Shown one piece after another: positions 32,490-41,814 of a DNA stretch of 64,000 nt. The notes under the pieces are model-generated. The model did not search any database. It saw only the letters and a program-made list of their open reading frames with translations, and was not told the DNA's origin. The position numbers were made by a program, and so were the translations under genes. Source of the DNA: WHSW01 sp963722175 (GTDB lineage Bacteria; Actinomycetota; Thermoleophilia; Solirubrobacterales; 70-9); assembly GCA_963722175.1 (NCBI GenBank), contig CAVRKA010000003.1, positions 434,001-498,000 on the forward strand. Direction: 5' to 3'. Numbering within the stretch: position 1 is the stretch's first letter; each line of letters starts with the position of its first letter.

Positions 32490-35400
32490 ATGCCTGCGAA
32501 GGAACCGGGTGGAGCGCTAAAGGGGGTTCGACTCTCACGGCCAAGGGTGGCCGGCGGGGTTCGCGACGCCCTCGACGCAGGAGGCGTCATCCTCACCGCC
32601 GGCGGCGGCTCCGGCAAGACGACGATCCTCGAGCTGGCGCTCGAGGGGTCCCCGACGCCGAGCGCGTGGATCGCGTGCTCGGACAGCGACCGGTCGCCGG
32701 GCGTGCTGCTGCTGCGCATCGTGCGGGCGATCGCCGCCGCGGTCCCAGGCGCGTCCGATGCGCTCGCGGAGCGCCTGGTGAGCGGGCCCGAGCAGTTCGC
32801 GCCGCTGGCGGCCACGCGCGAGTTGATCGCCGAGCTCGGTCGGCTGCTGGTCGAGCCTCTGGTGCTGGTGATCGACGACGCCGAGCGCCTGGATGGCGGC
32901 GACGAGTCGCTGCGCCTGCTCGGCGAGCTCCTGAGGGCGGAACATGGGGCGCTGCGCGTTGCGGTGGCCACTCGGCGGCGCCTGGACCTCCGCCTCGCCA
33001 AGCCCCGGGCCGCCGGTCGCCTGCGGGAGGTCCATGCGGCCGATCTCGTGTTCGACTCGGAGGAATGCGCGAACCTGATGCGGCAGCGGTCGGGGGCCGA
33101 CCCGTCACCGGAGCGAGTCGACGAGATGATGCGGGCCACCGAGGGGTGGCCGCTCGGCATCGCGCTTGCCGCGGCGCTGGCCGAGCAGCCGCGCGGGGAG
33201 GGTGGCGTCGGGTCACTCGACAACCTGGGCTCGGCGCCCGATCTGCGCTCCTACCTCTCCGAGGAGGTGCTGGACTCGCTCGAGCCGAGGCTCCGCGAGG
33301 CGGCGATCGATTCGAGCATCGCCCAAGTTGTCACCCCCGCCGTGGCGGCCGCCCTCGAGCTGCCCGAGGAATTCGCGGGCCGCATCGAGCGGGCCGGAAT
33401 GCTCGTTCGCTACGTCGACGGCTCGGGCGCCTTTGCATACCACCCGTTGCTGCGGGAGTTCCTGATCGAGTGCCTCCGCGCACGGAGGGGGGATGATGAA
33501 CGCAGGCGCCTGAACGCCGCGGTCGCTCCAGCCGTTGCCGAGACGGGGGACAGGATCGGCGCGATCGAGCACTGGCTCGCTGCCGAGAGTTGGCCAGAGG
33601 CCGTCGCCGCCATCGGGCGTGAGGGCCCGGTTCTCCTGAGGACATCCCCGGAGCTCTTGACCCAATGGCTGACGCAGCTTCCGCCCGACGTCCAGCGGTT
33701 GCCGACGATCCGGATGCTCGAAGGGGAGCTCAAGTGGGGGGCGGGCGAGCACGAACGCGCCCTCGAACCGTTGCGCGATGCGGTTGCCGGGTACCGCGAG
33801 GCGGACGACGCCAGGCACGAATGGCTGGCGCGCATGTTCCTCGCCCAGGCGCTGTTCTGGGCCGGCAGGTTCGACGAGATGGTCGGGCTGGCCGAGGGCT
33901 GGGACGGTCCTGAGGCGCCGAGGGGGCACCCGGGAGTGGCCGGGGTGGCTTGGTACAAGGTCCTCGGGCTCACGGCCTTGGGCCGGAGGGATGAGGCGGC
34001 GAGCCTCGCGAGCGGTCTGCGGGGTGACGCGAAGACCGCTGCCGTGTTCCAGCACGTCGGGGAGCTGGCGGCTCTGCTGGTTGATCTCCCGGCGGGCCGG
34101 GCCGACGCAGCGATTGCCGACCCGGACTCGACCATTCGCCAGCTCGAGCGCCACGATCCGCACGGGCGCCTCGCCTTCGGGCAGTTGATCACCGCCCTGG
34201 TGTACCTCGACATCGGGGAGGTCGACGAGGCGATGGAGTGGTTCGAGCGCAGCCATCGCGAGGCGGAGCGGCGCGGCCTCGGGTTCGTCGCCCGAGACGC
34301 CCAGCTGCAGCGCGCCGCGCTGCTCGCCCAGCGAGGGGACTTGGCCGAAGCCGAGGTCGAGCTCGGACGAACAAGCGCGCCCGAGGGAGCCGGATGGCGC
34401 AGCATCAGCCGCCACTCCGTGATGGCGTTCGTCGCCGCCGCGCGCGGGGACGCGACCGAGGCGGTGGGGGCGGCCGACCGCGCACTGGCGCAGGTCCGCC
34501 CGGGCCCCGTGTGCTTCCGCGACTGGGCCGCTCTGGACGCGTCGATCGCGCTCGCGGAGAGTGGGTCGCCCGATCGCGCGCGTATGGCGATCGACAACGC
34601 CCAAGCGGCGCTCGACGAGCAGTATCCGGGCGAATCGGGCCACTACCACCGCGCTCGCCTGATCGCGACGCGCGCCTGGCTCGACCACCGTTCGGGTGAG
34701 TCCGAGGCGGCCGGCGACAACCTCCGGCTGTGCCTGGACGAAGCCGGCAACAACGCCCACCAGGTCGTCCGCGCTCACTGGCGCCAGCTCGAGCCGCTGC
34801 TCTGGCAGGTGCTGGCGGACGGAACGATCGACCCGAGCACGGCGATCGCGGCCCTGGAGCGCGCCTTTCCGGAGGGCGAGGCCCTGGTCGCGTTCGCCGA
34901 CCATCCGGAGCCGACCGTCAGGCGGGCCGCCCTGTCGGCGGCACTCGCGGCCGACCATCCGGCGGTCATCTCGCGCCTTGACGACCTGGCAAAGGATCCC
35001 GACGAGCGGGTCGCCTCAGCGGCCACCGCGACGCGTCGGCGCCTGCAGCACTCGCCTCCCCAGCTGCGGTTCAAGCTGCTCGGCGGCTTCGGCGTCTCGC
35101 GCGGCGGCTGGGAGATCGGCGAGGAGAGCTGGAAGCGCCCGATCGACACCCGGCTCGTGCGCCTGCTGCTCGTTCACGGCGGGCAGCCGGTGCCCGAGGA
35201 CGTGATCTTCGAGGCGCTGTGGCCGGACCGCTCGGTGGACGGCGCTCGCGACAGCCTGCACGTCTCGGTCTCGCGCGCCCGCCGGGTCCTCGACCTGCCC
35301 GGGGCGGAGCGGAGCATGATCGAGAGCGGCGACCACGCCTATCGGCTCGACCTCGGCGGACGCGCCGCGGTCGACGCGGAGGAGTTCCGTGCGGCGGCCG

Positions 35401-35813
35401 AGCTCGCGCTCGGCGAGCGCGAGCAGGAGCAGGCGGCGCTGCTCGAGCGGGCGCGCGGGCTGTGGGCGGGCGAGCCGCTGCCCGAGGAGCGCTATTCCGA
35501 CTGGGCCGCCGCGTTCCGGGAGCGGCTGGTCGACCGTCACATCGCGGTTCTGAGCGCCGCCGTCGGGGTGCGCGAGCGCGCGGGCGATCACGCCGGGGCC
35601 GCCGACCTCGCCCGCGAGCTGGTCGACATCGATCCCCTCAACGAGGGAGCCCACCGGGCCCTGATCGTCGCCTACGCGCGCGCCGGGCGCACCGGCCACG
35701 CGCTGCGCCAGTACCTGGAGTGCCGGCGCGAGCTGGTCGAGCGGCTGGGGGTCGAGCCGTCCGAGGCGACCGCCCGCCTGCAGGCGCGACTGCTCGCCGG
35801 CGAGCGCCTCTAA
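32490..35813 (+). CDS. Large STAND-ATPase/TPR regulator with C-terminal SARP (wHTH-BTAD) module
   Basis: 1107 residues from ATG 32490. Residues 30-300 are a MalT/STAND-type NTPase: Walker A GGGSGKT (38-44), Walker B VLVIDD (125-130), with later helices of the winged-helix lid. Residues 330-800 are TPR-like helical repeats. About 804-850 is a short HEAT/PBS-type repeat (HPEPTVRRAALSAALAADHP). Residues 859-945 form an OmpR-type winged helix (LRFKLLGGFGVSRGG ... LWPDRSVDGARDSLHVSVSRARRVL), and 950-1105 the bacterial transcriptional activator domain (ARELVDIDPLNEGAHRALIVAYARAG, LGVEPSEATARL). The DNA-binding module is at the C-terminus, the reverse of most large SARPs. Likely a signal-gated activator, with the GATAAGCG boxes at 27930, 35833 and 48907 as proposed targets. 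Confidence 0.88.
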   Translation: MPAKEPGGALKGVRLSRPRVAGGVRDALDAGGVILTAGGGSGKTTILELALEGSPTPSAWIACSDSDRSPGVLLLRIVRAIAAAVPGASDALAERLVSGPEQFAPLAATRELIAELGRLLVEPLVLVIDDAERLDGGDESLRLLGELLRAEHGALRVAVATRRRLDLRLAKPRAAGRLREVHAADLVFDSEECANLMRQRSGADPSPERVDEMMRATEGWPLGIALAAALAEQPRGEGGVGSLDNLGSAPDLRSYLSEEVLDSLEPRLREAAIDSSIAQVVTPAVAAALELPEEFAGRIERAGMLVRYVDGSGAFAYHPLLREFLIECLRARRGDDERRRLNAAVAPAVAETGDRIGAIEHWLAAESWPEAVAAIGREGPVLLRTSPELLTQWLTQLPPDVQRLPTIRMLEGELKWGAGEHERALEPLRDAVAGYREADDARHEWLARMFLAQALFWAGRFDEMVGLAEGWDGPEAPRGHPGVAGVAWYKVLGLTALGRRDEAASLASGLRGDAKTAAVFQHVGELAALLVDLPAGRADAAIADPDSTIRQLERHDPHGRLAFGQLITALVYLDIGEVDEAMEWFERSHREAERRGLGFVARDAQLQRAALLAQRGDLAEAEVELGRTSAPEGAGWRSISRHSVMAFVAAARGDATEAVGAADRALAQVRPGPVCFRDWAALDASIALAESGSPDRARMAIDNAQAALDEQYPGESGHYHRARLIATRAWLDHRSGESEAAGDNLRLCLDEAGNNAHQVVRAHWRQLEPLLWQVLADGTIDPSTAIAALERAFPEGEALVAFADHPEPTVRRAALSAALAADHPAVISRLDDLAKDPDERVASAATATRRRLQHSPPQLRFKLLGGFGVSRGGWEIGEESWKRPIDTRLVRLLLVHGGQPVPEDVIFEALWPDRSVDGARDSLHVSVSRARRVLDLPGAERSMIESGDHAYRLDLGGRAAVDAEEFRAAAELALGEREQEQAALLERARGLWAGEPLPEERYSDWAAAFRERLVDRHIAVLSAAVGVRERAGDHAGAADLARELVDIDPLNEGAHRALIVAYARAGRTGHALRQYLECRRELVERLGVEPSEATARLQARLLAGERL

Positions 35814-35832
35814 ATGGGCGCTTCAGCGGCCC

Positions 35833-35865
35833 GATAAGCGGTTGACAAGCGCCGCGGGCTACCGT
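35833..35865 (+). promoter_or_regulatory. SARP-type box and promoter of the small gene at 35901
   Basis: GATAAGCGGTTGACAAGCG: repeats at 35833-35840 and 35844-35851 (11 bp apart), then exactly 8 bp, then TACCGT (35860-35865). The transcript would carry a short leader with GGAG before ATG 35901. That leader (AACGGAGCTTGCATG) closely resembles the one before the giant RTX gene at 48982. Confidence 0.76.
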
Positions 35866-35900
35866 CGCTGCGACAAGTCGGATCTCGGAACGGAGCTTGC

Positions 35901-36158
35901 ATGCAAGAGCGAAGCGCAGAGCGGATGGAGGTCGGCGAGCCTGGCGCTCGGGCGCTGAACCGCCACACGTTCGTGATCCACGTCCACGCCGACGGGCCCT
36001 CGACGCTTGAGAACCTCGGCACCCGCGAGCGGGTGGCCGTGCCCGACCTGTCCACGGTCGGGACGCAGATCGAGCGCTGGCTCGACGGCGCCGGTGTTCA
36101 CCTCCCGGTTGGCCGCACCTTGACCTCACAGTCGCGCCCGCGGCAGTCGCGGAGCTGA
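35901..36158 (+). CDS. Small protein of unknown function under a SARP-type promoter
   Basis: 85 residues from ATG 35901, with GGAG five bases upstream. The middle (HTFVIHVHADGPSTLENLGTRERVAVPDLSTVGTQIERWL) looks like genuine protein with an alternating beta-then-helix pattern. The last 20 residues overlap the 3' end of the convergent sulfatase gene and are Ser/Arg-rich, so the natural protein may once have ended earlier. I do not recognise the family. Its place directly after the SARP gene and behind a matching box suggests a role in the same response, for example as a feedback or co-sensor protein. Confidence 0.6.
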   Translation: MQERSAERMEVGEPGARALNRHTFVIHVHADGPSTLENLGTRERVAVPDLSTVGTQIERWLDGAGVHLPVGRTLTSQSRPRQSRS

Positions 36159-37585
36159 TCGAGGCCGGCGGCAAACGCCGCCCGCTTGTCCGCGTAGTCG
36201 GGGTCATCGGCCAGCGACTCGAGCTCGTCGGGATCGCGGACCAGGTTGTAGAGCTCCTCGTCGCCGGTCTCGTACTCGACGTAGAGGAGGTTGCCGCTGC
36301 GGATCGCCGCGTAGGGGTAGCCGTAATAGGTGGAGCGGTCGCGGACCAGCGACTCGAGCAGCAGGGCCCGGTCGCTGGAGCGGTCAGGGTTGCGCGCCAG
36401 CGAGAGCAGGGAGTGCCCGTCTACGGTCAGCGCCGGTTTCGCGGCCGCGACCTGGGCGATCGTCGGCGCGAGATCGACGTTGCCGACCAGTGCGTCGGAG
36501 GTCTTGCCGGGCGGAATCCCCGGACCGCGGATCAACAGGGGGACCCGGGCGGACGGCTCGTAGGGGAGGAGCTTGCCGAACTCGATCCGGTGCTCGCCGT
36601 CGAGATATCCGTTGTCGGAGGTGAAGACGACGTAGGTGTCGCGCAGCTCGCCCCGTTCGCGCAGCTCGTCGACGATCAGTGCGACCTGCCGATCGACCTC
36701 GGCGAGCGACTCGAGCGTCCGCTGGCGGCGCGAGTCGATCCGGGCGATCGCCCCGGCGCCGAGCGGCGGACGGTCGCGCAGGAAGCTCGGCTTGTCGGAG
36801 AGGTCGGCCTCGTCGAACGCGGGCGAGCGCGGAGCGCTGACGCCCTCGAGCGAGCCCGCGTCGCGCGGCGCCGGGGTGCTCGGGGCATGCGGGGCGTTGA
36901 AGCCGACGTAGAGGAACAGCGGCCGGCCGGCCTGGGTCGCGTGGCGGATCGCACCGACGGCGAGGTGCCCGATCACCCGCGTCTTGTAGTCCCCGGAGGC
37001 GGTGCCGTAGTGGGTGACGGCGCCGTCCTCGTTGATGTCGTAGTCGAAGTAGTTCTGGGTCGTCGGCTCGAGCAGCGCCCGCCACTCGCTCCACCCGGGC
37101 GGCACCCGCTCGGGGTCGTCGAGGCCGTAGTCGTTGAGGTACTTGCCGACGAACGCCGTCCGGTAGCCGGCCCGCTGCAGCCAGACGCCGAGCGTCTCGG
37201 ACTCGTCGAGGGCCTCGAGCGCGTTCGGGCCGCCGTTCGAGATCACGCCGGTGTTGTGCGCGTACTGGCCGGTGAGGAAGGTCGCGCGCGACGGACAGCA
37301 GAGCGGGTCGGTCACGTAGAAGCGCTTGAAGCTCACGCCCCGGCCGCCGATCAGCTCCCGCGTCCGCGGCAGGGCGCTCATCTGCTCGAGCGTCTGGTCG
37401 TCGGTCATCAGGACGACGAGGTTCGGGTTCGCGGCAACCTCCTCGAGCGCTGCGCGCTTCGGCGAGTCGGCGGGGCCGTGGCGCAGCGCAAGCCCCGCGG
37501 CGAGACCACCGACCAGGAAAAGCACGAACGCGACCGTCCCGATGGCGCTCAGCGAACGCTGGGCGGGGTCGTCCACCGCCGCCAC
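36098..37585 (-). CDS. Secreted or membrane-anchored sulfatase
   Basis: About 495 residues from GTG 37585; an in-frame GTG at 37630 would lengthen it by 15. One N-terminal membrane helix (residues 12-34), then the alkaline-phosphatase-type sulfatase fold: metal site NLVVLMTDDQ (DD), the formylglycine motif C-C-P-S-R (Cys96 to be oxidised by the formylglycine-generating enzyme), GKYLNDYG, and TYVVFTSDNGYLDGEHR (metal ligands DN and His). Hydrolyses sulfate esters outside the cell; substrate unknown. The 3' end overlaps the convergent small gene by about 60 bp. Divergent from the EAL gene. Confidence 0.9.
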   Translation of the reverse strand: MAAVDDPAQRSLSAIGTVAFVLFLVGGLAAGLALRHGPADSPKRAALEEVAANPNLVVLMTDDQTLEQMSALPRTRELIGGRGVSFKRFYVTDPLCCPSRATFLTGQYAHNTGVISNGGPNALEALDESETLGVWLQRAGYRTAFVGKYLNDYGLDDPERVPPGWSEWRALLEPTTQNYFDYDINEDGAVTHYGTASGDYKTRVIGHLAVGAIRHATQAGRPLFLYVGFNAPHAPSTPAPRDAGSLEGVSAPRSPAFDEADLSDKPSFLRDRPPLGAGAIARIDSRRQRTLESLAEVDRQVALIVDELRERGELRDTYVVFTSDNGYLDGEHRIEFGKLLPYEPSARVPLLIRGPGIPPGKTSDALVGNVDLAPTIAQVAAAKPALTVDGHSLLSLARNPDRSSDRALLLESLVRDRSTYYGYPYAAIRSGNLLYVEYETGDEELYNLVRDPDELESLADDPDYADKRAAFAAGLDQLRDCRGRDCEVKVRPTGR

Positions 37586-37634
37586 GATAGCTGGCCGAAT
37601 CGCCGCCCCGGGGTAGGATTGCCGCACCACTCAT

Positions 37635-39182
37635 GTGACGTTGCGCACGATGCGTCAGCTCGATTCCCAGACTTCGGACCCGCCCTCGGCCGGCGAGTTC
37701 GTCGCGCTGCTCGGCGAGGCGGAGCGGATCGCGGGATTCGGGATCTGGAGGTGGGACGTCGCCTCGGGGCGCGTCCATTGGTCCGACGAGCTGCATCGCA
37801 TCTACGGCCTGCGGCCGGGGGAGTTCGGCGGCACGGTCGACGCCTTCGTCGAACGCATCCACGCCGACGACCGCGAGCGGGTCTGGGCGAACATCGCCCG
37901 CTCGCTCGACACGCTGAAGCCGTTCGTGTTCGAGGAACGGATCGTCCGCGCCGACGGCGTCGAGCGGACCCTGCTCTCACAGGGACGGGTGATCCCGGGA
38001 CCGGACGGCTCGGCCGAGGCGCTGGTCGGCGTCTGCCACGACGTCACCGAGCGCGCGAAGGTCGAGCAGGCCCTGGGGGCGAGCGAGCGGCGGATGCGGG
38101 CGATCATGGACAACACGCCGTCGATGATCACCGTCAAGGACCTCGACGGCCGCTACCTGATGAGCAACGCGGAGTCCGAGCGGGTCGTCGACCTGCCGGA
38201 AGGGGGGCTGATCGGCAAGCGGTGCGCCGACGTCTTCCCGCCGGAGATCGCCGAGTCCCAGCGCCTCAACGACCGCCAGGCCGCGAGCGAGGGTGAGCCG
38301 GTCTACGACGAGTCAGTGCTCTCCCGCGACGGCGATGAGCGCACCTACATGACGGTCACCTTCGCGCTCCCCGACGAGCGTGGCGTCCCGGCCGAAACCT
38401 GCACGATCGCCACCGACATCACGGAGCGCAAGGAGCGCGACGGCGAGCGGGACGAGCGGCGCGAGTGGACCGAGCGGATCGGCTCGGCGGTTTCCGAGGG
38501 ACGGCTGCTGGCGTACGCGCAGCCGATCGTCAACCTGGAGACCGGCGCGCAGGCCGCGACCGAGCTGCTCGCCCGGATGCGCACGCGCGGGGAGCCCGCC
38601 GAGCTGGCGATCCCGGACAGGTTCCTGCCCGCCGCCGAGCGCTATGGGCTCGTCCAGCAGATCGACGTGCTGATGGTCGGCCGCGCGCTGGAGCTCGCGC
38701 CCCAGATGCCGGCCCAGGTGAACGTCTCGGCGGTGACGATGTGCGACCCGGAGGCCCGGAAGCGGATCTCCGATCTCCTCGGGGCCGCGCCGGAGGCGGC
38801 GCGCCGGGTGGTGTTCGAGATCACCGAGACAGCCGACGCGACGTTCCTGGAGGGGGCGCGCGAGTTCGCCGAGGAGATCACGCGCGCCGGCGCGCGCCTT
38901 GCGCTCGACGACTTCGGCGTCGGTTGGGGCTCGTTCACCTATCTGCGCTCGCTTCCGGTCAGCTTCATCAAGATCGACCGCGGCTTCGTCAACGGGCTGG
39001 TCGACTCCGTCGATGACCGCACCGTCGTCAAGGCGATCATCGACATCGCCCGCGAGTTCGGCCTCTGGACGATCGCCGAGGGGATCGAGGACGAGAAGAC
39101 GCTCGAGCTCGTGCACTCGATGGGCGCCACCTTCGGCCAGGGATTCCACATGGGGCGGCCCGAGCCGATCGAGGGGCCGTAG
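37635..39182 (+). CDS. PAS-PAS-EAL cyclic-di-GMP phosphodiesterase
   Basis: 515 residues from GTG 37635; ATG 37650 is an alternative. Residues 25-135 and 145-265 are PAS sensor domains (GIWRWDVASGRVHWSDELHRIYGL; NTPSMITVKDLDGRYLMSNAESERV). Residues 280-510 are an EAL domain with ELL in place of EAL, NVS, FEITETAD, LDDFGVGWGSFTYL, FIKIDRGFV, AEGIE and QGFHMGRP, so the metal- and substrate-binding residues look complete. No GGDEF domain. It should hydrolyse c-di-GMP in response to a small ligand or redox cue. A TAGGAT -10 box lies at 37614-37619. Confidence 0.88.
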   Translation: MTLRTMRQLDSQTSDPPSAGEFVALLGEAERIAGFGIWRWDVASGRVHWSDELHRIYGLRPGEFGGTVDAFVERIHADDRERVWANIARSLDTLKPFVFEERIVRADGVERTLLSQGRVIPGPDGSAEALVGVCHDVTERAKVEQALGASERRMRAIMDNTPSMITVKDLDGRYLMSNAESERVVDLPEGGLIGKRCADVFPPEIAESQRLNDRQAASEGEPVYDESVLSRDGDERTYMTVTFALPDERGVPAETCTIATDITERKERDGERDERREWTERIGSAVSEGRLLAYAQPIVNLETGAQAATELLARMRTRGEPAELAIPDRFLPAAERYGLVQQIDVLMVGRALELAPQMPAQVNVSAVTMCDPEARKRISDLLGAAPEAARRVVFEITETADATFLEGAREFAEEITRAGARLALDDFGVGWGSFTYLRSLPVSFIKIDRGFVNGLVDSVDDRTVVKAIIDIAREFGLWTIAEGIEDEKTLELVHSMGATFGQGFHMGRPEPIEGP

Positions 39183-39195
39183 TCCGACCGGAGAG

Positions 39196-39279
<84 letters not shown>

Positions 39280-39316
39280 GTGTGGACTTCAAAATCTAGC
39301 GGGGTAGGCTGCGGTC

Positions 39317-40885
39317 GTGGTCGAGTCGTACGAGCAGGCGTGCTCGGAGCACGAGTGGACGGTCCCGGCGCGCTACAACATCGCCGCGGACATCTGCGAC
39401 AAGCATCCGCGCTCGAAGCCGGCGATCGTCTGGGAGCGCTACGACGGGGCGACGCGGGAGCTCGACTGGGGCGAGCTCCAGGACCTCTCGAACCAGGCCG
39501 CGCACATGCTGCGCGCGCACGGGGTCGAGAAGGGCGACCGGGTCGCGGTCGTCCTCCCTCCCACCCCGGAGACCGCGGCCGTCTTCTTCGGCACCTGGAA
39601 GCTGGGCGCGATCCTGCTCTCGATGTCGGTCCTCTACGGCGACGACGGGATCCGCCACCGGCTCGAGGACTCGACCCCGCGACTGCTGATCACCGACGCC
39701 GCCAACGCGCCGCGATTCGACGCCTCGCTGGTCGATGAGCTGCTCGTCCTCGACAAGGGCGACGGCCTGTTGGCCGGGCACCCCACCGACCACGTCTGCG
39801 AGGACACCTCCGCCGACGACCCGGCCCAGCTCTACTACACCTCCGGGACGACGGGCAAGGCGAAGGGCATCGTCCATGCCCACCGCTACATCCTCGCCCA
39901 CGAGGAGTTCGTCTACTGCCACGACGTCCGCGACGGCGAGCGGTTCCACGGGATGGGCGAGTGGGCGTGGGCGGCGGGCATCTCCCCCCTGCTCGGTCCC
40001 TGGCGCCTCGGCGCGGTCCAGTACGTGCTTCAGCGCGAGGCCGGCTTCGTGCCCGCCGACCAGCTCGACTTCCTCTCCCGCCACCGGGTCTCGAACGTGT
40101 TCACGACCCCGACGGCGATGCGGGCGATGATGGCGATCGACGACGCCGGCGAGCGCTACCCGCAGGAGTTCCGCATCGTCTGCTCGGCGGGCGAGCCGCT
40201 GAACCCGGAGGCGATCCGCTGGTTCCGTGAGCAGTACGGGCTCACCGTGCTCGACTACTACGGGCTGACCGAGTCGTATCCGCTCTGCGCGAACTACCCG
40301 TTCATGGAGGTGCGCGAGGGCTCGATGGGCCGCACGATGCCCGGCTGGGACGTTCAGATCCTCGACGAGGACGAGCACCCGGTCCCGCAGGGCGAGCGCG
40401 GCGAGATCTGCCTGCGCGCCCACTCCAATCCCCACTACCCGCTCGGCTACTGGAACCTGCCGGACGCCACGCGCGAGACCTTCGGCGGCGACTGGTTCCA
40501 CACCAAGGACGCCGCGACGATGGACGCGGACGGCTACGTCTGGTACGCGGGCCGCGCCGACGACGTGATCATCGCCGCCGGCTACCGGATCGGCCCGTTC
40601 GAGGTCGAGTCCGCCTGCATCGAGCACTCGGCGGTGCGTGAGGCGGCGGCCGTCGCCTCGCCCGACGAGGTCAAGGGAAACGTCGTCAAGGCGTTCATCG
40701 TCCTCGCCGAGGGTCACGAGCCCTCCAACGAGCTCGCCGACGAGATCAAGCGCTTCGTCCGCGAGCGTCTGTCCGCCTACGCCTACCCGCGGCGGATCGA
40801 GTTCACCGACGAGCTGCCCAAGACGCTGACCGGGAAGATCCGCCGGATCGAGCTCCGGGAGCGCGAGCGCGAGCTCAGCGCATAG
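39317..40885 (+). CDS. Acyl-CoA synthetase (AMP-forming, medium-chain/benzoate-like)
   Basis: 522 residues from GTG 39317, with a TAGGCT -10 box (39305-39310) just 6 nt upstream, so probably leaderless. ANL-superfamily motifs in order: P-loop YYTSGTTGKAKG, YYGLTES, hinge GYWNLPD...GDWFHTKDAA, RADDVIIAAGYRIGPFEVE, and C-terminal catalytic Lys in KTLTGKIRR. The MACS-like N-terminus (EWTVPARYNIAADICDKH) suggests a carboxylate substrate larger than acetate. Forms AMP, pyrophosphate and the CoA thioester. Confidence 0.9.
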   Translation: MVESYEQACSEHEWTVPARYNIAADICDKHPRSKPAIVWERYDGATRELDWGELQDLSNQAAHMLRAHGVEKGDRVAVVLPPTPETAAVFFGTWKLGAILLSMSVLYGDDGIRHRLEDSTPRLLITDAANAPRFDASLVDELLVLDKGDGLLAGHPTDHVCEDTSADDPAQLYYTSGTTGKAKGIVHAHRYILAHEEFVYCHDVRDGERFHGMGEWAWAAGISPLLGPWRLGAVQYVLQREAGFVPADQLDFLSRHRVSNVFTTPTAMRAMMAIDDAGERYPQEFRIVCSAGEPLNPEAIRWFREQYGLTVLDYYGLTESYPLCANYPFMEVREGSMGRTMPGWDVQILDEDEHPVPQGERGEICLRAHSNPHYPLGYWNLPDATRETFGGDWFHTKDAATMDADGYVWYAGRADDVIIAAGYRIGPFEVESACIEHSAVREAAAVASPDEVKGNVVKAFIVLAEGHEPSNELADEIKRFVRERLSAYAYPRRIEFTDELPKTLTGKIRRIELRERERELSA

Positions 40886-40894
40886 GCTCCGGCC

Positions 40895-41794
40895 GTGACC
40901 ACTCCCGAGGAGGGCCTGGCGGCGATCACCGCGCGCTTCGGGGCCCACGCCCGCCACCGGGCGCTGCACGCGAAGGGCGTGATCTGCACGGCGACCTTCA
41001 CCGCCACCCCACGGGCGGCGGAGCTCACCCGCGCCGGCCACATGTCCGGCGAGCCGATCCGGACCACTGCGCGGCTCTCGAACGGCGGCGGCGACCCGAC
41101 CGAGCCCGACTACGCGCCCGACGTCCGCGGCCTCGCGGTCGCCTTCCACCTCCCCGACGGGACCCGCACCGACATCCTCAGCCAGACGCTGCCCAACTAC
41201 ACCTTCCCGGACGAGCGCGGCTTCCTCGACACGCTCGCGATCTCGAAGCCCTCGGCCTCGGCGCTCCTCAAGCTGCCGGGCTTCGCGATCCGCAACCCGC
41301 GGGCGATCGCCGCGCTCCCGAAGGCCAACAAGATCCTCAACCAGTGCACCAGCTTCGCGGCCCGCCGCTACTACCCGTTCCACGCGTACAGGTGGATCGC
41401 CGCGGACGGCGTCGAGCGCTACATCCGCTACACGTGGCTGCCGACGGTCGACGAGCCCGACATCGGCAAGGCCGAGGCGAAGCGCCGCGGTCCCGACTAC
41501 CTGTTCGAAGAGCTCGAGCACCGACTCGCGCGCGAGCCGGTGCGGATGGAGCTCGAGGTCCAGGTCGCAGCCTCCGACGACGATGTCCACGCGCCGAACT
41601 CGGTCTGGCCCGACGAGCGCGAGCGCGTCGTCGTCGGCACGCTCGAGATCACCGCGATCGACCGGGACGCCGACGACTCGATCGTCATGGACCCGCTCCG
41701 GCTCGTGGACGGGATCGAGCCCTCCGACGACCCCGTCCTCCACTACCGCCCTTCGGTCTACGACCTCTCGCACCAGCGCCGGACCGCCGGGTAG
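40895..41794 (+). CDS. Catalase-related haem peroxidase
   Basis: 299 residues from GTG 40895. The -10 box TAGGCT (40883-40888) includes the stop codon of the preceding gene and lies 6 nt before the GTG. Small-catalase motifs: distal His25 in RALHAKGVICTATFTATP, the distal Asn63 in ARLSNGGGDP, and proximal Tyr289 in R-P-S-V-Y near the C-terminus (the R-x-x-x-Y haem ligand pattern). Much shorter than true catalases (about 480 or more), like SrpA-type catalase-related peroxidases, and no signal peptide is seen. Probably uses peroxide to oxidise organic substrates. Confidence 0.85.
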   Translation: MTTPEEGLAAITARFGAHARHRALHAKGVICTATFTATPRAAELTRAGHMSGEPIRTTARLSNGGGDPTEPDYAPDVRGLAVAFHLPDGTRTDILSQTLPNYTFPDERGFLDTLAISKPSASALLKLPGFAIRNPRAIAALPKANKILNQCTSFAARRYYPFHAYRWIAADGVERYIRYTWLPTVDEPDIGKAEAKRRGPDYLFEELEHRLAREPVRMELEVQVAASDDDVHAPNSVWPDERERVVVGTLEITAIDRDADDSIVMDPLRLVDGIEPSDDPVLHYRPSVYDLSHQRRTAG

Positions 41795-41814
41795 CGTGCA
41801 CTAGCCTCTCCCCG

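Noticed and set aside
33213..34958. Minus-strand frame opposite the SARP gene
   Set aside because: The plus-strand frame has complete Walker, winged-helix and BTAD motifs; the antisense frame has none.
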